Assembly: GCA_033584155.1 (NCBI GenBank)
Contig: CP138355.1
Span: 1,558,501-1,622,500 of the forward strand
Length of the DNA stretch: 64,000 nucleotides
Direction of reading: 5' to 3'
DNA from: Candidatus Electrothrix scaldis
Lineage (GTDB): Bacteria > Desulfobacterota > Desulfobulbia > Desulfobulbales > Desulfobulbaceae
Below, piece after piece: positions 36,066 to 44,985 of the stretch. The stretch's first letter is position 1. The number at the start of each line of letters is the position of its first letter. The notes below the pieces were generated by a model. It worked only from the letters and a program-made list of their open reading frames with translations, was not told the origin of the DNA and did not search any database. The translations under genes were made by a program, and so were the position numbers.

Positions 36066-37300
36066 TGCTTTTTTCTTCTCGTCCTTTCCGTTTTTCTGAA
36101 TGAAGGGCGCAATATATCAATCTCGTTTCCCGGCACCCCGCATTTTTCAAAATGACTCTGCCAGCTACCGACATTTTTTACGAGTTCGTCAATCATCGCA
36201 GATGCCCGCTCCTGTGCAAGACCGAACAGTGGGGCTTGGCTCAGGGCATTATCAAGATCAGCCTCGCGTCCCTGATCTCCCACAGACATAGCCAGTCTGA
36301 AGTCAGTCCCTGTTCCCACGGGAATTAATGACGGAACAATATCATATGCCGGTGAAAGCATAATCTCCTTCCCATGAATCAGTATGCCGTGATTCCTCGG
36401 ATGATCGTCGGTGTTGCGCACCAGAATATTGAACACCATACGACGGTAAAATTCATGAATATAATCAGAATTCATAAAACGTCGCAGGCGACCGGCAATA
36501 GCTGAATATGACCAGCTCGGACGATCACGTTCGTCCCATTGCATAAGTGACAGCCCGCTTTGAAACCCCTTTCGGTACCAGCCGTTTTCCGCCTTTTCTC
36601 TGTCGAATCGCCTGATGAGGAAAACATTTTTATCCCCGATTCTGACCAGATGCATTTCCGGGACATTGATGCCGCATTTTCCGGCAAGGGTCATTGCGGC
36701 ATATTCCAGACGCGGGATATCAAGACTGTCTCCCTTTGCGGGAAACTTGGCGATCCATAAGGCATCCCGCCATTCCACAGTGCATTTAGGTCTGGCTCCG
36801 CCCATGCTGGTTCCCTGGCGGAGCAGCTGGAGCAGATGCGTAGCAGTCGGTGACCCGGCTTCAAGCTGTTCGGATGCAGAAAGAATATCAGTAAGCCGAT
36901 TGAAACTCGGTGGTTTCAGTTCTGGCTCAGGATCGTCCGGGGTCAGACGAAAATCCAGATTGCCCACTCTGGTTGCATCGGCAGCCTGTAAAAAATCAAT
37001 TTCAGAAAACGCCTCTGGAGCCGTTCCCGACTCGGCAGCAATAACCATTCTTCCCCACCAGTCGGGCGAAGCATCCCTGAAGGATCCGTATAACCCGCCG
37101 TTAATAACAACTTCTCTCGGCGGGATTTCAAGCGGTAATGCTGTCGGATCTGCGGGAAGACAATTATCCCGTTCAAGATAACGCCGACCATAAGCGAAGC
37201 TGCCCAGAGAAAGAGAGCTGTCATGAGTGAAGATGCCGCAGGGAACAGCACTTGTCTTTTCCGGCAGATAAATAAAAACCGTCAGCTTTCTTGTCGTCAC
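36059..37300 (-). CDS. hipA: HipA-family serine/threonine kinase toxin
   Basis: A 413-residue HipA-type protein. The N-terminal HipA_N-like part (GSFAYGRRYLE) is followed by the kinase core. The phosphate-binding loop is TSMGGARPKC (about residues 168-177) and the catalytic loop is RNTDDHPRNHG (about 294-304), then the DFG-like SPAYDIVPSL. HipA kinases phosphorylate glutamyl-tRNA synthetase or other aminoacylation targets, causing growth arrest that HipB neutralises. It lies 29 bp after the XRE-type antitoxin. The overlap with cobU makes it part of the same transcript as the cobalamin genes. All key kinase residues appear present. Confidence 0.88.
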   Translation of the reverse strand: MTTRKLTVFIYLPEKTSAVPCGIFTHDSSLSLGSFAYGRRYLERDNCLPADPTALPLEIPPREVVINGGLYGSFRDASPDWWGRMVIAAESGTAPEAFSEIDFLQAADATRVGNLDFRLTPDDPEPELKPPSFNRLTDILSASEQLEAGSPTATHLLQLLRQGTSMGGARPKCTVEWRDALWIAKFPAKGDSLDIPRLEYAAMTLAGKCGINVPEMHLVRIGDKNVFLIRRFDREKAENGWYRKGFQSGLSLMQWDERDRPSWSYSAIAGRLRRFMNSDYIHEFYRRMVFNILVRNTDDHPRNHGILIHGKEIMLSPAYDIVPSLIPVGTGTDFRLAMSVGDQGREADLDNALSQAPLFGLAQERASAMIDELVKNVGSWQSHFEKCGVPGNEIDILRPSFRKTERTRRKKQC

Positions 37301-37329
37301 CTGATTATTCCGATGCTTTTCTTGATGCT

Positions 37330-37680
37330 CTAAAAATCCAGTTCATCCTTTAGATCCGATTGAGCAGGCCGAACCCGTTCAGGGAGTCTTTTTCGTTCGT
37401 GAAAAATTCCGACCGTATCCTGTTCTGGATCAGCCAGTTTTTTCAAATCATTCTCAAGTCCCAGAACCCATAGAGCGGAAGTCAGAACCGCCAGCGATAC
37501 ACCCGGTTCCCCTTTCTCAAGTCGCGCCAGTGTCTTTCTGGTGATGAACATGCGCGAGGCCATCTCCTGCATGGTCAGGCCCCGCCTTTTCCTGGCAAGT
37601 TGGATACGCTTGCCTAGGATGGAGATGCATTCTGTGATTTCCGCAGGGAGAGAACTGCTGCAAAGGATATTTTGTGTCAT
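37330..37680 (-). CDS. hipB: XRE-family HTH antitoxin/repressor (HipB-like)
   Basis: A 116-residue protein with one XRE helix-turn-helix (residues 28-80: IQLARKRRGLTMQEMASRMF, then RKTLARLEKGEPGVSLAVL). It is followed by a Lys/Arg-rich tail. It would bind HipA and repress its own operon. An inverted repeat (TACCCCT...AGGGGTA) directly upstream of the start is a likely operator. It is the first gene of hipBA-cobU. Confidence 0.85.
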   Translation of the reverse strand: MTQNILCSSSLPAEITECISILGKRIQLARKRRGLTMQEMASRMFITRKTLARLEKGEPGVSLAVLTSALWVLGLENDLKKLADPEQDTVGIFHERKRLPERVRPAQSDLKDELDF

Positions 37681-37684
37681 ATTT

Positions 37685-37709
37685 TACCCCTTAACTATTT
37701 TTAGGGGTA
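37685..37709. promoter_or_regulatory. Candidate HipB operator
   Basis: TACCCCT at 37685-37691 and its exact complement AGGGGTA at 37703-37709 are separated by 11 bp of AT-rich sequence. They begin 5 bp upstream of the hipB start, as expected for autoregulation. Confidence 0.6.
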
Positions 37710-37797
37710 CATTATTGCACATATCAACTGTTCTGGCAAGTTGTACGTGGAGACAACACCGCAGGGCAAGGGGCGTAATACTCCACCGGAGCGGCTG

Positions 37798-38481
37798 CTA
37801 ATTATTTTTTTTCACCGGCCGGAAGGGCCAAACCCAATTGAGGAATGCCGGGAGCTGCCGGGTTTGAATCCAGACCCTTCCCTGGCCGTTGAACCGGCAG
37901 ACCAACCCTTCACCGGAGAAGAACAGCGATTTATAGCCGCCCACTTTGGAGACCGTGTATTCAAGCCCTTCGGTAAAGGCGACAATATGGCCGGTGTCCA
38001 CCACAAACTCTCCTTTCACATCATGGGCAATAATACCGCCGTAGCTGTTGAACCAGAGGTCACCGATACCGGAGCATTTGATCAGGAACATACTTTCGCC
38101 GGAAAAGAAGCCCTTAACCAGCCCCTGCCATTTGCTCTCAATCTCAATGTTCATAGAAGAGGCCACGAAAGCGGAATTCTGAAGAAAGATAGTCTCCTTG
38201 TCCAGATAGACATGGGCCATGTCGCCTGGTGCTGCCGGAGCAATGGACATTTCACCGTCCGAATGCTCTGCCGTGAACTCATTGATAAACAAGGACTCGC
38301 CAGTGAGAAAACGGCTGAATCCCCCTTTGAATTTGGTTTTCATGGAAATATGCGTATCCATAGTTGCCATAGCCGAGGCCTCCACCTTTAGGGTCTTTCC
38401 GCCGGGAATGGTGACGGTCAGGAAGGCAAAGTCGCGCTGGCATTCGAGTTTGAACGGAAAATCTGTTCGTTTTGTCTCCAT
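37798..38481 (-). CDS. AIM24/TIGR00266 family protein, paralogue 1
   Basis: A 227-residue protein of the AIM24 (tryptophan RNA-binding attenuator-like beta) fold. Hallmarks are SAMATMDTHISM, FTGESLFINEF-like and FSGEGLVCRFNGQGRVWIQTR at the C-terminus. The ATG at 38481 with a GGAG site is chosen over a longer frame that runs into the upstream gene. Function of the family in bacteria is unknown; membrane-surface roles have been suggested. It is the last of three paralogues in a row followed upstream by an M48 peptidase, all on the minus strand. Confidence 0.82.
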   Translation of the reverse strand: METKRTDFPFKLECQRDFAFLTVTIPGGKTLKVEASAMATMDTHISMKTKFKGGFSRFLTGESLFINEFTAEHSDGEMSIAPAAPGDMAHVYLDKETIFLQNSAFVASSMNIEIESKWQGLVKGFFSGESMFLIKCSGIGDLWFNSYGGIIAHDVKGEFVVDTGHIVAFTEGLEYTVSKVGGYKSLFFSGEGLVCRFNGQGRVWIQTRQLPAFLNWVWPFRPVKKNN

Positions 38482-38500
38482 GATAATCTCCTGACGAGTC

Positions 38501-39178
38501 TTAACGGGGTTTGAGGGAGGGGCCAAGAGCATGGCCGAACGAGCTTGGATTATGGGACTGGCACCAGACCGTGCCGTTCCCCTTGAACTTGCAGACCAGG
38601 CCTTCTCCGCCAAGGAAGGAGGATGCCCAGCTTTTTCCGGCCTTGGTCAGGGTGAAGTCCAGGGTTTCGTTAAAGGCCACGATATGGCCGGTATCGACAA
38701 TGTATTCGCCCTTGACCTTGACCGGGTAGATCGCACCAAAGGAGTTGATCAGCACCTTGCCTTTGCCGCTGATATTGAGCCAGAACATACCTTCGCCGGA
38801 GAACATCGATTTGAACCCTTGCCAGCCGAGATCAATCTCCACACCTTCAGAAGACGCGACATAGGAACCGCTCTGTACAATCAGGCGTTCGTTATCCAAT
38901 TCATAGGCCATCATGTCACCGGGTAGGGCTGTGCCGAGAAAGACTTTGCCTTTTTTTTCTCCAGCCGTAAAATGGTTGAGAAAAAAGCTCTCCCCAGAGA
39001 CCATGCGCTTGAGTGCCTTGACAATGCCACCGCTCTCTTTTTTATGGGTGGTTGTTGTGATATCCACATTTCCGCTCATGGTGATCATGGCGCCGCCCTC
39101 TGCGGTCAGAACCTCTCCTGGCTGCAGGGTGACAAGGGCAGCTGAACATCCGGGCCTGTAATGTATTTTAATATCCAC
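38501..39178 (-). CDS. AIM24/TIGR00266 family protein, paralogue 2
   Basis: A 225-residue paralogue with the same pattern: GGAMITMSGNVDITT, VSGESFFLNHF, YVASSEGVEIDLGWQG, EYIVDTGHIVAF and FLGGEGLVCKFKGNGTVW. Gaps of 13 and 19 bp to its neighbours indicate one operon. It is more divergent at the C-terminus (SSFGHALGPSL) than its sisters. The three may form a hetero-oligomer of stacked beta domains, which is inference. Confidence 0.82.
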   Translation of the reverse strand: MDIKIHYRPGCSAALVTLQPGEVLTAEGGAMITMSGNVDITTTTHKKESGGIVKALKRMVSGESFFLNHFTAGEKKGKVFLGTALPGDMMAYELDNERLIVQSGSYVASSEGVEIDLGWQGFKSMFSGEGMFWLNISGKGKVLINSFGAIYPVKVKGEYIVDTGHIVAFNETLDFTLTKAGKSWASSFLGGEGLVCKFKGNGTVWCQSHNPSSFGHALGPSLKPR

Positions 39179-39191
39179 GTTCTGCTCCCTG

Positions 39192-39851
39192 TTAAAAGCT
39201 TCGGTTCAGCCAGCTGGCCAGCCCTGAGATGCTGCGGGTCTGGATGACTATTTTGCCGGTGCCAGTCACACGGGTCACCAACCCTTCACCACTGAAGAGG
39301 CTGGAGAAGATGCCACCGGCCATCTGAATCTTTAGTTGCATCTGCGGTTCATAGCCCACCAAATGACTGGTATCCACGATGTATTCTCCGTCGATTTGCC
39401 GTTCCAGCAGGCCACCATAGGCCCCGAACCAGACCGTGCCGGTCCCGGAAACCTGGAGTTTGAACAGTCCTTCGCGGGCAATCAAGGACGCGAATCCGGC
39501 CCATTTGACTCCCAGTTTGATTCCTGGTGTAGAGCAGATATAGGCTCCGGGTTGGAGGCAGTAGCTCTCACCGTTCAGTTCCAGGGTTCGGATGTCTCCA
39601 GGGGTGGCCTGGGTTAAGGTTACCCGCTTAACGCCGTTGGTGTTATTGGTAAAGGTATTGACGAATAGGCTTTCTCCGCCAAGAAATTTCTTGCACAGGG
39701 CGGAAAAGATGTTCCCGTTCAGCCCGGCTTTCATGTCCAGGTCCGCATCCATGCTAGCCATAGCGTCGGATTCCGCAATAATGCTCTCGCCCGGCTCAAG
39801 ATCCACATGCCCGTAGGTAAAGACCGGTTGTCCTGCAAATTTTGTTTTCAT
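39192..39851 (-). CDS. AIM24/TIGR00266 family protein, paralogue 3
   Basis: A 219-residue paralogue: SDAMASMDADLDM, LGGESLFVNTF, YICSTPGIKLGVKWAG, EYIVDTSHLVGY and FSGEGLVTRVTGTGKIVIQTRS. The start MKTKFAGQPVFTYG is chosen because it aligns with the sisters. A start 12 codons earlier would overlap the peptidase gene end. It is first of the three after the peptidase (19-bp gap). Confidence 0.8.
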   Translation of the reverse strand: MKTKFAGQPVFTYGHVDLEPGESIIAESDAMASMDADLDMKAGLNGNIFSALCKKFLGGESLFVNTFTNNTNGVKRVTLTQATPGDIRTLELNGESYCLQPGAYICSTPGIKLGVKWAGFASLIAREGLFKLQVSGTGTVWFGAYGGLLERQIDGEYIVDTSHLVGYEPQMQLKIQMAGGIFSSLFSGEGLVTRVTGTGKIVIQTRSISGLASWLNRSF

Positions 39852-39870
39852 GCCGCTTCTTCTTTTGGTG

Positions 39871-41085
39871 TTATGGATTCGGGCCACCGTTGCTCCCGCT
39901 GTCCTGCTCCGGGCGGTGCGCCTTTCTGACTGCTGCCTCTACTTCCTGTTTCACCTGGTTATAATCAATCTGCAAGGTGTGTCCTTGCAGTGTTTTTCCT
40001 TCCTTCTGCCAGAGCGCGTTCAAGACCTGAATCCGCTCCTCCGTTTCCGGGTGGGTGCTCAAGAAACTGAGGTTTTCCTCAATGGTCTTTTGTAGGACAT
40101 TCTGCTCTTTTTTGAGGGTCTGGAAAAAACTGATCATGCCGTGCGGATTGATTTTGGCCCGTTTCAGGAGCTCCCAGCCGCTATGGTCCGCTTCCAGTTC
40201 AAAGGCACGGCTGTTTTTCAAGCTAGAGAGATCGCCGCCCAGTTCGCTCAGAGTGGCGAGCAGGGCCGAGGCATCACCGAAAATTGCCTGGACGAGCAGG
40301 ACGGTTCCTGTCCGATTGACCAGTCCCCGGATATGATGGCGTAGGGTTACATGGCTGATTTCGTGGGCCAGCACGCCTGCCACTTCCTCTGCCGAGGTCG
40401 CATTGAGCAGCAGGCCCGAATGGATTACCACCCGGCCACCGGGCAGGGCAAAGGCATTGATGGAGGAATCGTCAATCAGATAAAAATCAAAGCTGAAATC
40501 TTTGTCAGTAACCGCTTGGGTGAGTGGGTCGGTAATTGCGGTAAGCTCTTTGGGGAGCTCCAAAAAATGTTTATCCGCAGTAACGAGTGCGAATAATTTT
40601 TTACCGATCTTGGCTTCATACTGGGGCGGAACGCTGTTTGCGGCGACCCTGGCTATGAGGTGCAGACCGAAATATGCTCCAATCGCGCACATCGCGATGC
40701 AGAAAAGGAAAGCCACCACCGAGGTTATGCTGAATAGTCTTTTCTTTTTAAGCGCTCTGGTTGCTTCGGTGCAGGCTGCTGTCTTAACCAGAAAGGGATT
40801 TTCCAGAATCTTTTGATCATCCGAGTACAGGGTCCAATCAGGATGGTCGGGATGCCGGAAATAGATCAAACGGTTGCCTGCACCGCCCAGACTGATCTCC
40901 AGACCTTGCAAGGGAAGGGTGACAGAGGTTTCCGTTGCCCCGGTACGGAAGGTAAGCGCCTCGGTATCAATGACAATGAAGCCGCTTTTCCGGCCCCGCT
41001 CAAAGCTGCTGTGCAGTGCGTGTGCTTGGTAATTCATTGATTTGTAGTGAGCCGAGAAGCGGTTCTGAGCAGTCTGAACCGTCAA
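39871..41085 (-). CDS. M48-family membrane metallopeptidase
   Basis: A 404-residue protein. One membrane helix (LFSITSVVAFLFCIAMCAIGAYFGL, about 133-157) precedes the zinc peptidase domain with HEISH (in VLAHEISHVTLRHH, about 250) and the downstream third ligand in AFELEADHSG. The N-terminal 110 residues resemble a small beta domain that such proteins often carry in the cytoplasm. M48 peptidases (HtpX, BepA/LoiP) deal with damaged membrane or envelope proteins. It leads the operon with three AIM24 proteins. The start could also be at an internal ATG 16 codons later. Confidence 0.82.
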   Translation of the reverse strand: MTVQTAQNRFSAHYKSMNYQAHALHSSFERGRKSGFIVIDTEALTFRTGATETSVTLPLQGLEISLGGAGNRLIYFRHPDHPDWTLYSDDQKILENPFLVKTAACTEATRALKKKRLFSITSVVAFLFCIAMCAIGAYFGLHLIARVAANSVPPQYEAKIGKKLFALVTADKHFLELPKELTAITDPLTQAVTDKDFSFDFYLIDDSSINAFALPGGRVVIHSGLLLNATSAEEVAGVLAHEISHVTLRHHIRGLVNRTGTVLLVQAIFGDASALLATLSELGGDLSSLKNSRAFELEADHSGWELLKRAKINPHGMISFFQTLKKEQNVLQKTIEENLSFLSTHPETEERIQVLNALWQKEGKTLQGHTLQIDYNQVKQEVEAAVRKAHRPEQDSGSNGGPNP

Positions 41086-41294
41086 GGTTTAACGCTGTTC
41101 AAAATGATATGTCAGGATGAATAATTCTTTTTTCTATACCATGAAGATTTTTAGAAGTAAATGCCGAGGAGGAGGGATGATATAAGGGAGGATGAAAAAA
41201 AGTTGTTATGGAGGGGGAATGACTATTTCTGCACATTGCCTTCTGATTAGGAACCAGGAACTCAGGGTGATTTCAGAAATATTCTTCCATACTG

Positions 41295-42698
41295 CTAGAG
41301 AGAAGCTCCTGGATACGGCAGCTCAATTCGTACGCGAGTCCAGCTGCCGTATTCACTGGTGATGGCGATGCGACCATGATGTAACTCAACAATCCGTTGC
41401 ACGATGGTCAGGCCGAGGCCAGAGCCACCGAGCATTCTGGAACGTGATTTTTCTACCCGATAAAACTGCTTGAAAACATCTTTCAGGGCATTTGCCGGGA
41501 TACCTTGACCAGTGTTATACACCTCGATTGCAAGCTCTTGTTTTGCTGTGGCCAAGGAAAAGCGAATTTCCCCATTTTTCTGCCTATTGTATTTCAAGGC
41601 ATTATCAAGCAGATTAATGAGCATTCTCCTCACTTTCTCCTGATCCGCATGGAGAACAATTCCCTCCTCAATGTTTGCTGTCAGGGAAATATCTGCCTTC
41701 CGCAAAATTTCTTCAAACTCTATTAACACATCAGCAGCAAGAGAAGAGAGATTGACAGGTTTCAGTTGCACGGTCTGTTTCAGCTCAAGAGCGGATAAGT
41801 TAAGTAATTTCTTTACCAACTGATCCATCCGCAGCAGGATGGAGGAATGGTTAGATAAATTTGTCCTGAAATCGTCGGGCAAATCACTTCGCTGTAATGC
41901 CTCATCAAAAAAAAGCCGTTGCATGGCTATGGGGGTTTTTAATTCATGGGACGCATTGGCGATAAACTCCTTCTGCTGTTTAAAAGAGAATTGCAGGCGA
42001 TCCAGCATGCTATTAAGCGAGGAAGAGAGGATGTGCAATTCATCCTTATTTTTTCCGAGTGGGATTCTTTGGTCTAAATTTTTATCGCTAATATCAGTAG
42101 CAAGAGCGTTGATCATTCTGATGGGGCGGAGAATTTTACCAGCGGCATAATGCCCGAACACGACAAGGGCCACCATAAAAACAAACAGGCCGATGATGAT
42201 AGATATAATCATCTCCACGATCTCTTCCTGAAGATGTTCCATAGGGCGGGCAATCTGGACAAGATAGGTCTTTCCATATAATTCCAAAGGGAAAACGCGA
42301 ACCCGAAAAGTCACCCGGTCACTGTCGTCTCGATCAAGGGCTGCCACTCCCTCAGGAAGGGAGGAGCTAACATTATACCTGTCTTTTTCCTTTTTGAGAG
42401 GAATCTCGGTAAACTTTGTCATCGCAGAGGCATAGACCAAGGTATTGTGTTGGTCAAAAATCTTGAGCCAGTACAACCGCCCCAACGGGGTTAAAACAGG
42501 TGAATTTCCCTGAAGCAACAACGTGCTGTCTTTGGAAATGAGCCCGGCAAGCATGGTATGGGCCTGCATATCCAACTCACTGTCCAGGAGCTCAAAAGGC
42601 TGCTCAAAAAGCTCGTAGGAAACCGCTAAGGAAAAAAGTAGGCCAGCCATCATGCCAGCTCCGGTTATCCAGAGGGTTATCTTTTTTCTAATTTTCAT
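41295..42698 (-). CDS. Sensor histidine kinase (HAMP-HisKA-HATPase)
   Basis: A 467-residue membrane kinase. Two helices (about 9-27 and 165-187) enclose a periplasmic sensor of about 135 residues. Then come a HAMP linker, the H-box NASHELKTPIAM with phospho-His near residue 251, and the ATPase domain with N-box NLLDNALKYN, GQGIPANAL and GGSGLGLTIVQ. It overlaps the response regulator by 4 bp. Divergent transcription from an LPS-modification operon suggests it senses envelope stress or cations, as PmrB/PhoQ do. The ligand is unknown. Confidence 0.9.
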   Translation of the reverse strand: MKIRKKITLWITGAGMMAGLLFSLAVSYELFEQPFELLDSELDMQAHTMLAGLISKDSTLLLQGNSPVLTPLGRLYWLKIFDQHNTLVYASAMTKFTEIPLKKEKDRYNVSSSLPEGVAALDRDDSDRVTFRVRVFPLELYGKTYLVQIARPMEHLQEEIVEMIISIIIGLFVFMVALVVFGHYAAGKILRPIRMINALATDISDKNLDQRIPLGKNKDELHILSSSLNSMLDRLQFSFKQQKEFIANASHELKTPIAMQRLFFDEALQRSDLPDDFRTNLSNHSSILLRMDQLVKKLLNLSALELKQTVQLKPVNLSSLAADVLIEFEEILRKADISLTANIEEGIVLHADQEKVRRMLINLLDNALKYNRQKNGEIRFSLATAKQELAIEVYNTGQGIPANALKDVFKQFYRVEKSRSRMLGGSGLGLTIVQRIVELHHGRIAITSEYGSWTRVRIELPYPGASL

Positions 42699-43372
42699 CC
42701 AGCGGTCCGTATCATATAGCCTATCCCTCTGACAGTATGAATGATCTCTCCTTTGCTGTCTCCAAGTTTTTTGCGCAGATTTTTCATGTGAACATCAATG
42801 CTGTTTGACATGGTCACCGGGTCAAACTCGTCTCCCCAAATATGCTCGGCCATTGTGTATCGTGACACAGCCCGATTTTTATTATAAAGTAAAAACTCCA
42901 GGATAGAGAATTCCTTGGGCGTCAGTTCCACTGGAACCGTATTACAGGAGACTTCCCTACTGACAGTGTTCAGGGCGATTCCACTTATTTCCAGGATCGG
43001 TGATGCCAACGCGTTGCTACGACGCAGGAGAGCCCGCATTCTGGCCAGGAGCTCTTCCATAGCAAAGGGTTTGGGCAGATAATCATCCGCTCCCAGGTCC
43101 AGCCCCCTGATTCGGTCTTCAATATCAGCCTTAGCTGTTAACATCAGCACCGGCGTCTTTTTCTTTGCAGCGCGCAATTCCTGCAACACAGCGAAGCCAT
43201 CCTTTTTCGGCAACATAATATCAAGCAGAATAAGGTCGTAGGGCTCCACATATACTCGGTCCAAGGCAGCTTCTCCATCTGGAGTAATATCAACAGTGTA
43301 TTTTTGCCTTGTTAATATCTCACCGAGCTGCCGGGCAAGCTCTGGTTCGTCCTCAACAATAAGAATGCGCAC
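42695..43372 (-). CDS. OmpR/PhoB-type response regulator
   Basis: A 225-residue regulator. The receiver domain has the acidic pair VEDEPE, phospho-acceptor Asp51 (LILLDIMLP), Thr in LMLTAKA and Lys in YLPKPFA. The winged-helix DNA-binding domain (residues 130-223) ends VRGIGYMIR. It would bind tandem direct repeats spaced about one helical turn. ATGAAGAA repeats at 44062-44099, before the LPS operon, have that spacing and are a candidate target. It is followed by the kinase with ATGA overlap. Confidence 0.92.
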   Translation of the reverse strand: MRILIVEDEPELARQLGEILTRQKYTVDITPDGEAALDRVYVEPYDLILLDIMLPKKDGFAVLQELRAAKKKTPVLMLTAKADIEDRIRGLDLGADDYLPKPFAMEELLARMRALLRRSNALASPILEISGIALNTVSREVSCNTVPVELTPKEFSILEFLLYNKNRAVSRYTMAEHIWGDEFDPVTMSNSIDVHMKNLRKKLGDSKGEIIHTVRGIGYMIRTAG

Positions 43373-43408
43373 TTCACGTCCCTCCGATTTCTGTTGCTTG
43401 TTTATGCC

Positions 43409-43735
43409 CTACTTTCTCTCCGATACCAAAACGTTTTTCTTCCGACTTTTCCTTAAACGCTTCAAGGCCTGACCAATCCCCCGCTGGCTACACCCGAAAC
43501 GCTTTGCCCGCTCATACTGAAACGCATCAGGATAGCGCTCCACATCCTGAGCAAGGCGCTTCATATTTATCTTGACGGCAGGCTTATTGCGGTTTTTGCA
43601 AGGTTCAAGTCGTTTTATCCAGCGGGCAACACTGGATTTGCTGACATGAAAACGAAGAGCGACTTGTTCAATGCTCAAATTTTCCTTCTCTTGGGTCTCT
43701 AACACTTTTCGGCGAAAATCTATTGAGTATGTCAT
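43409..43735 (-). pseudogene. IS630-type transposase first ORF, remnant
   Basis: About 108 residues with the N-terminal double helix-turn-helix of IS630/Tc1 transposases (YSIDFRRKVLETQEKE...VSKSSVARWIKRL, then RFGCSQRGIGQALKRLRKSRKK). It stops where two-ORF IS630 elements shift frame into the DDE part. No DDE domain follows, because 36 bp later the response regulator begins. Inverted ends were not found. It is a dead remnant between the two-component genes and the operon they may control. Confidence 0.75.
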
Positions 43736-44061
43736 GGGAATACTCTGCTCGGAATTCTTGTTCAAGCCAGATCTTCCTATCTCCCCATTCGCTTATTTTT
43801 TTTGCAGTTTGATGAATTTTAACTTTCTGTACTTACGTGATTTATTTTTTGAGCAAAATCAATTCCAGATAGTTTTTTTGCTCCACATGTTGACGGGCGA
43901 GAAATTTATTGCCACATAAACGAATTTCACCGTCTCCGACATCGAAATCAGGATTTTTTAGTCAGATTTGGTGAAATTCTCCGAACTGCATTTTGAAATG
44001 AGCGAATGGGGAGTCCTATACTTTCTGGCTCCTCTTTTCTTACATATCCACTCAAGCATAT

Positions 44062-44099
44062 CAGAAGAATATGAAGAAATAATGAAGAATTATGAAGAA
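44062..44099 (+). promoter_or_regulatory. Direct-repeat tract, candidate response-regulator site
   Basis: ATGAAGAA occurs at 44071, 44082 and 44092, with a related CAGAAGAAT at 44062. Spacings of 9-11 bp are about one helical turn, as OmpR-type regulators prefer. Inverted copies (TTCTTCAT) follow at about 44126-44133. Otherwise the 43766-44246 gap is AT-rich without a supported gene. Confidence 0.4.
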
Positions 44100-44246
44100 C
44101 AAAAATAAAGAGGATCTTCACTGTTTCTTCATTTTCATGTGCTAGAAGTATTTTCATTAATAGATCGTGTTCCAAGAAATATCGCCTGTTTTTCTCCTGC
44201 TGAAACAGGCTGTCCTTTGCAATCATGAGAGAGGATAAAATGAGTC

Positions 44247-44985
44247 ATGAGTAAATGCATTCAATTTTCTGTGGTTATTCCAGTGCATAATGAAGAGAAA
44301 AATATTTCCCCATTGCTTCTTGAAATACAGCGGGCAATGGGCAAATCAGACGATTTTGAGGTGATTATTGCTGATGATCACTCCTCAGACCGAAGCTACG
44401 ATATCTTACAGGAGCATACAAAGCGATTCTCCTGGTTAAAAATCGTTCGCCTTAAGCACCAAAGCGGCCAGAGTGCAGCCTTGCGGCATTAAGAAGGCCC
44501 AAGCATCGTTGATCGTCACCCTGGATGGCGATGGCCAGAACGACCCAGGTGATATTGAGAAGTTGGTTGCACTGTACAATGAGAAGAGAAAAAACAATCC
44601 CTGCTGCCTGATCAACGGCTACCGTTCCCAAAGAAAGGACTCTGGTTGGCGCTGTTTTTCTTCTCTCTTTGCCAATGCAATCCGTCGATTGCTGCTACGG
44701 GATGCAACACCGGACAGCGGTTGCGGCATTAAGGCATACGCAAAGGAAACCTTTCTTGATCTGCCTCCCTTTAATCATATGCATCGTTTTCTTCCGGCCC
44801 TGGTCCGGCAGCAAGGAGGCAACGTTGTTTCCGTTGAAGTCAAACATCGTCCCAGGAAATCGGGAAAATCCCATTACGGCACCCTGGACAGGCTCTTCGC
44901 TGGTGTTATTGACCTCCTTGGGGTGTTATGGCTGAGCAAAAGAGCATTCCCTTCAGGACTTATTGAGGAGGAACATCATGAATAG
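44247..44985 (+). pseudogene. GT2 polyprenyl-phosphate glycosyltransferase (ArnC/DPM1-like), frameshifted
   Basis: The N-terminal half (FSVVIPVHNEEKNI, IIADDHSSDRSYDIL) ends LRH-stop at 44492. The second half continues in another frame from about 44485 (GIKKAQASLIVTLDGDGQNDP) to 44985 with DSGCGIKAY and HRPRKSGKSHYG. Together they form one normal glycosyltransferase of about 245 residues that loads a sugar onto polyprenyl phosphate. It lacks the C-terminal membrane helices of ArnC. The junction TTGCGGCATTAAG could come from loss of one GGCAT of a doubled GGCAT, a 5-bp deletion. A sequencing error is the alternative. It is first gene of the LPS operon. Confidence 0.8.

Noticed and set aside
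43948..44226. A 92-codon minus-strand frame in the gap before the LPS operon
   Set aside because: It spans the direct-repeat tract and likely promoter, has biased AT-rich composition and resembles no family.
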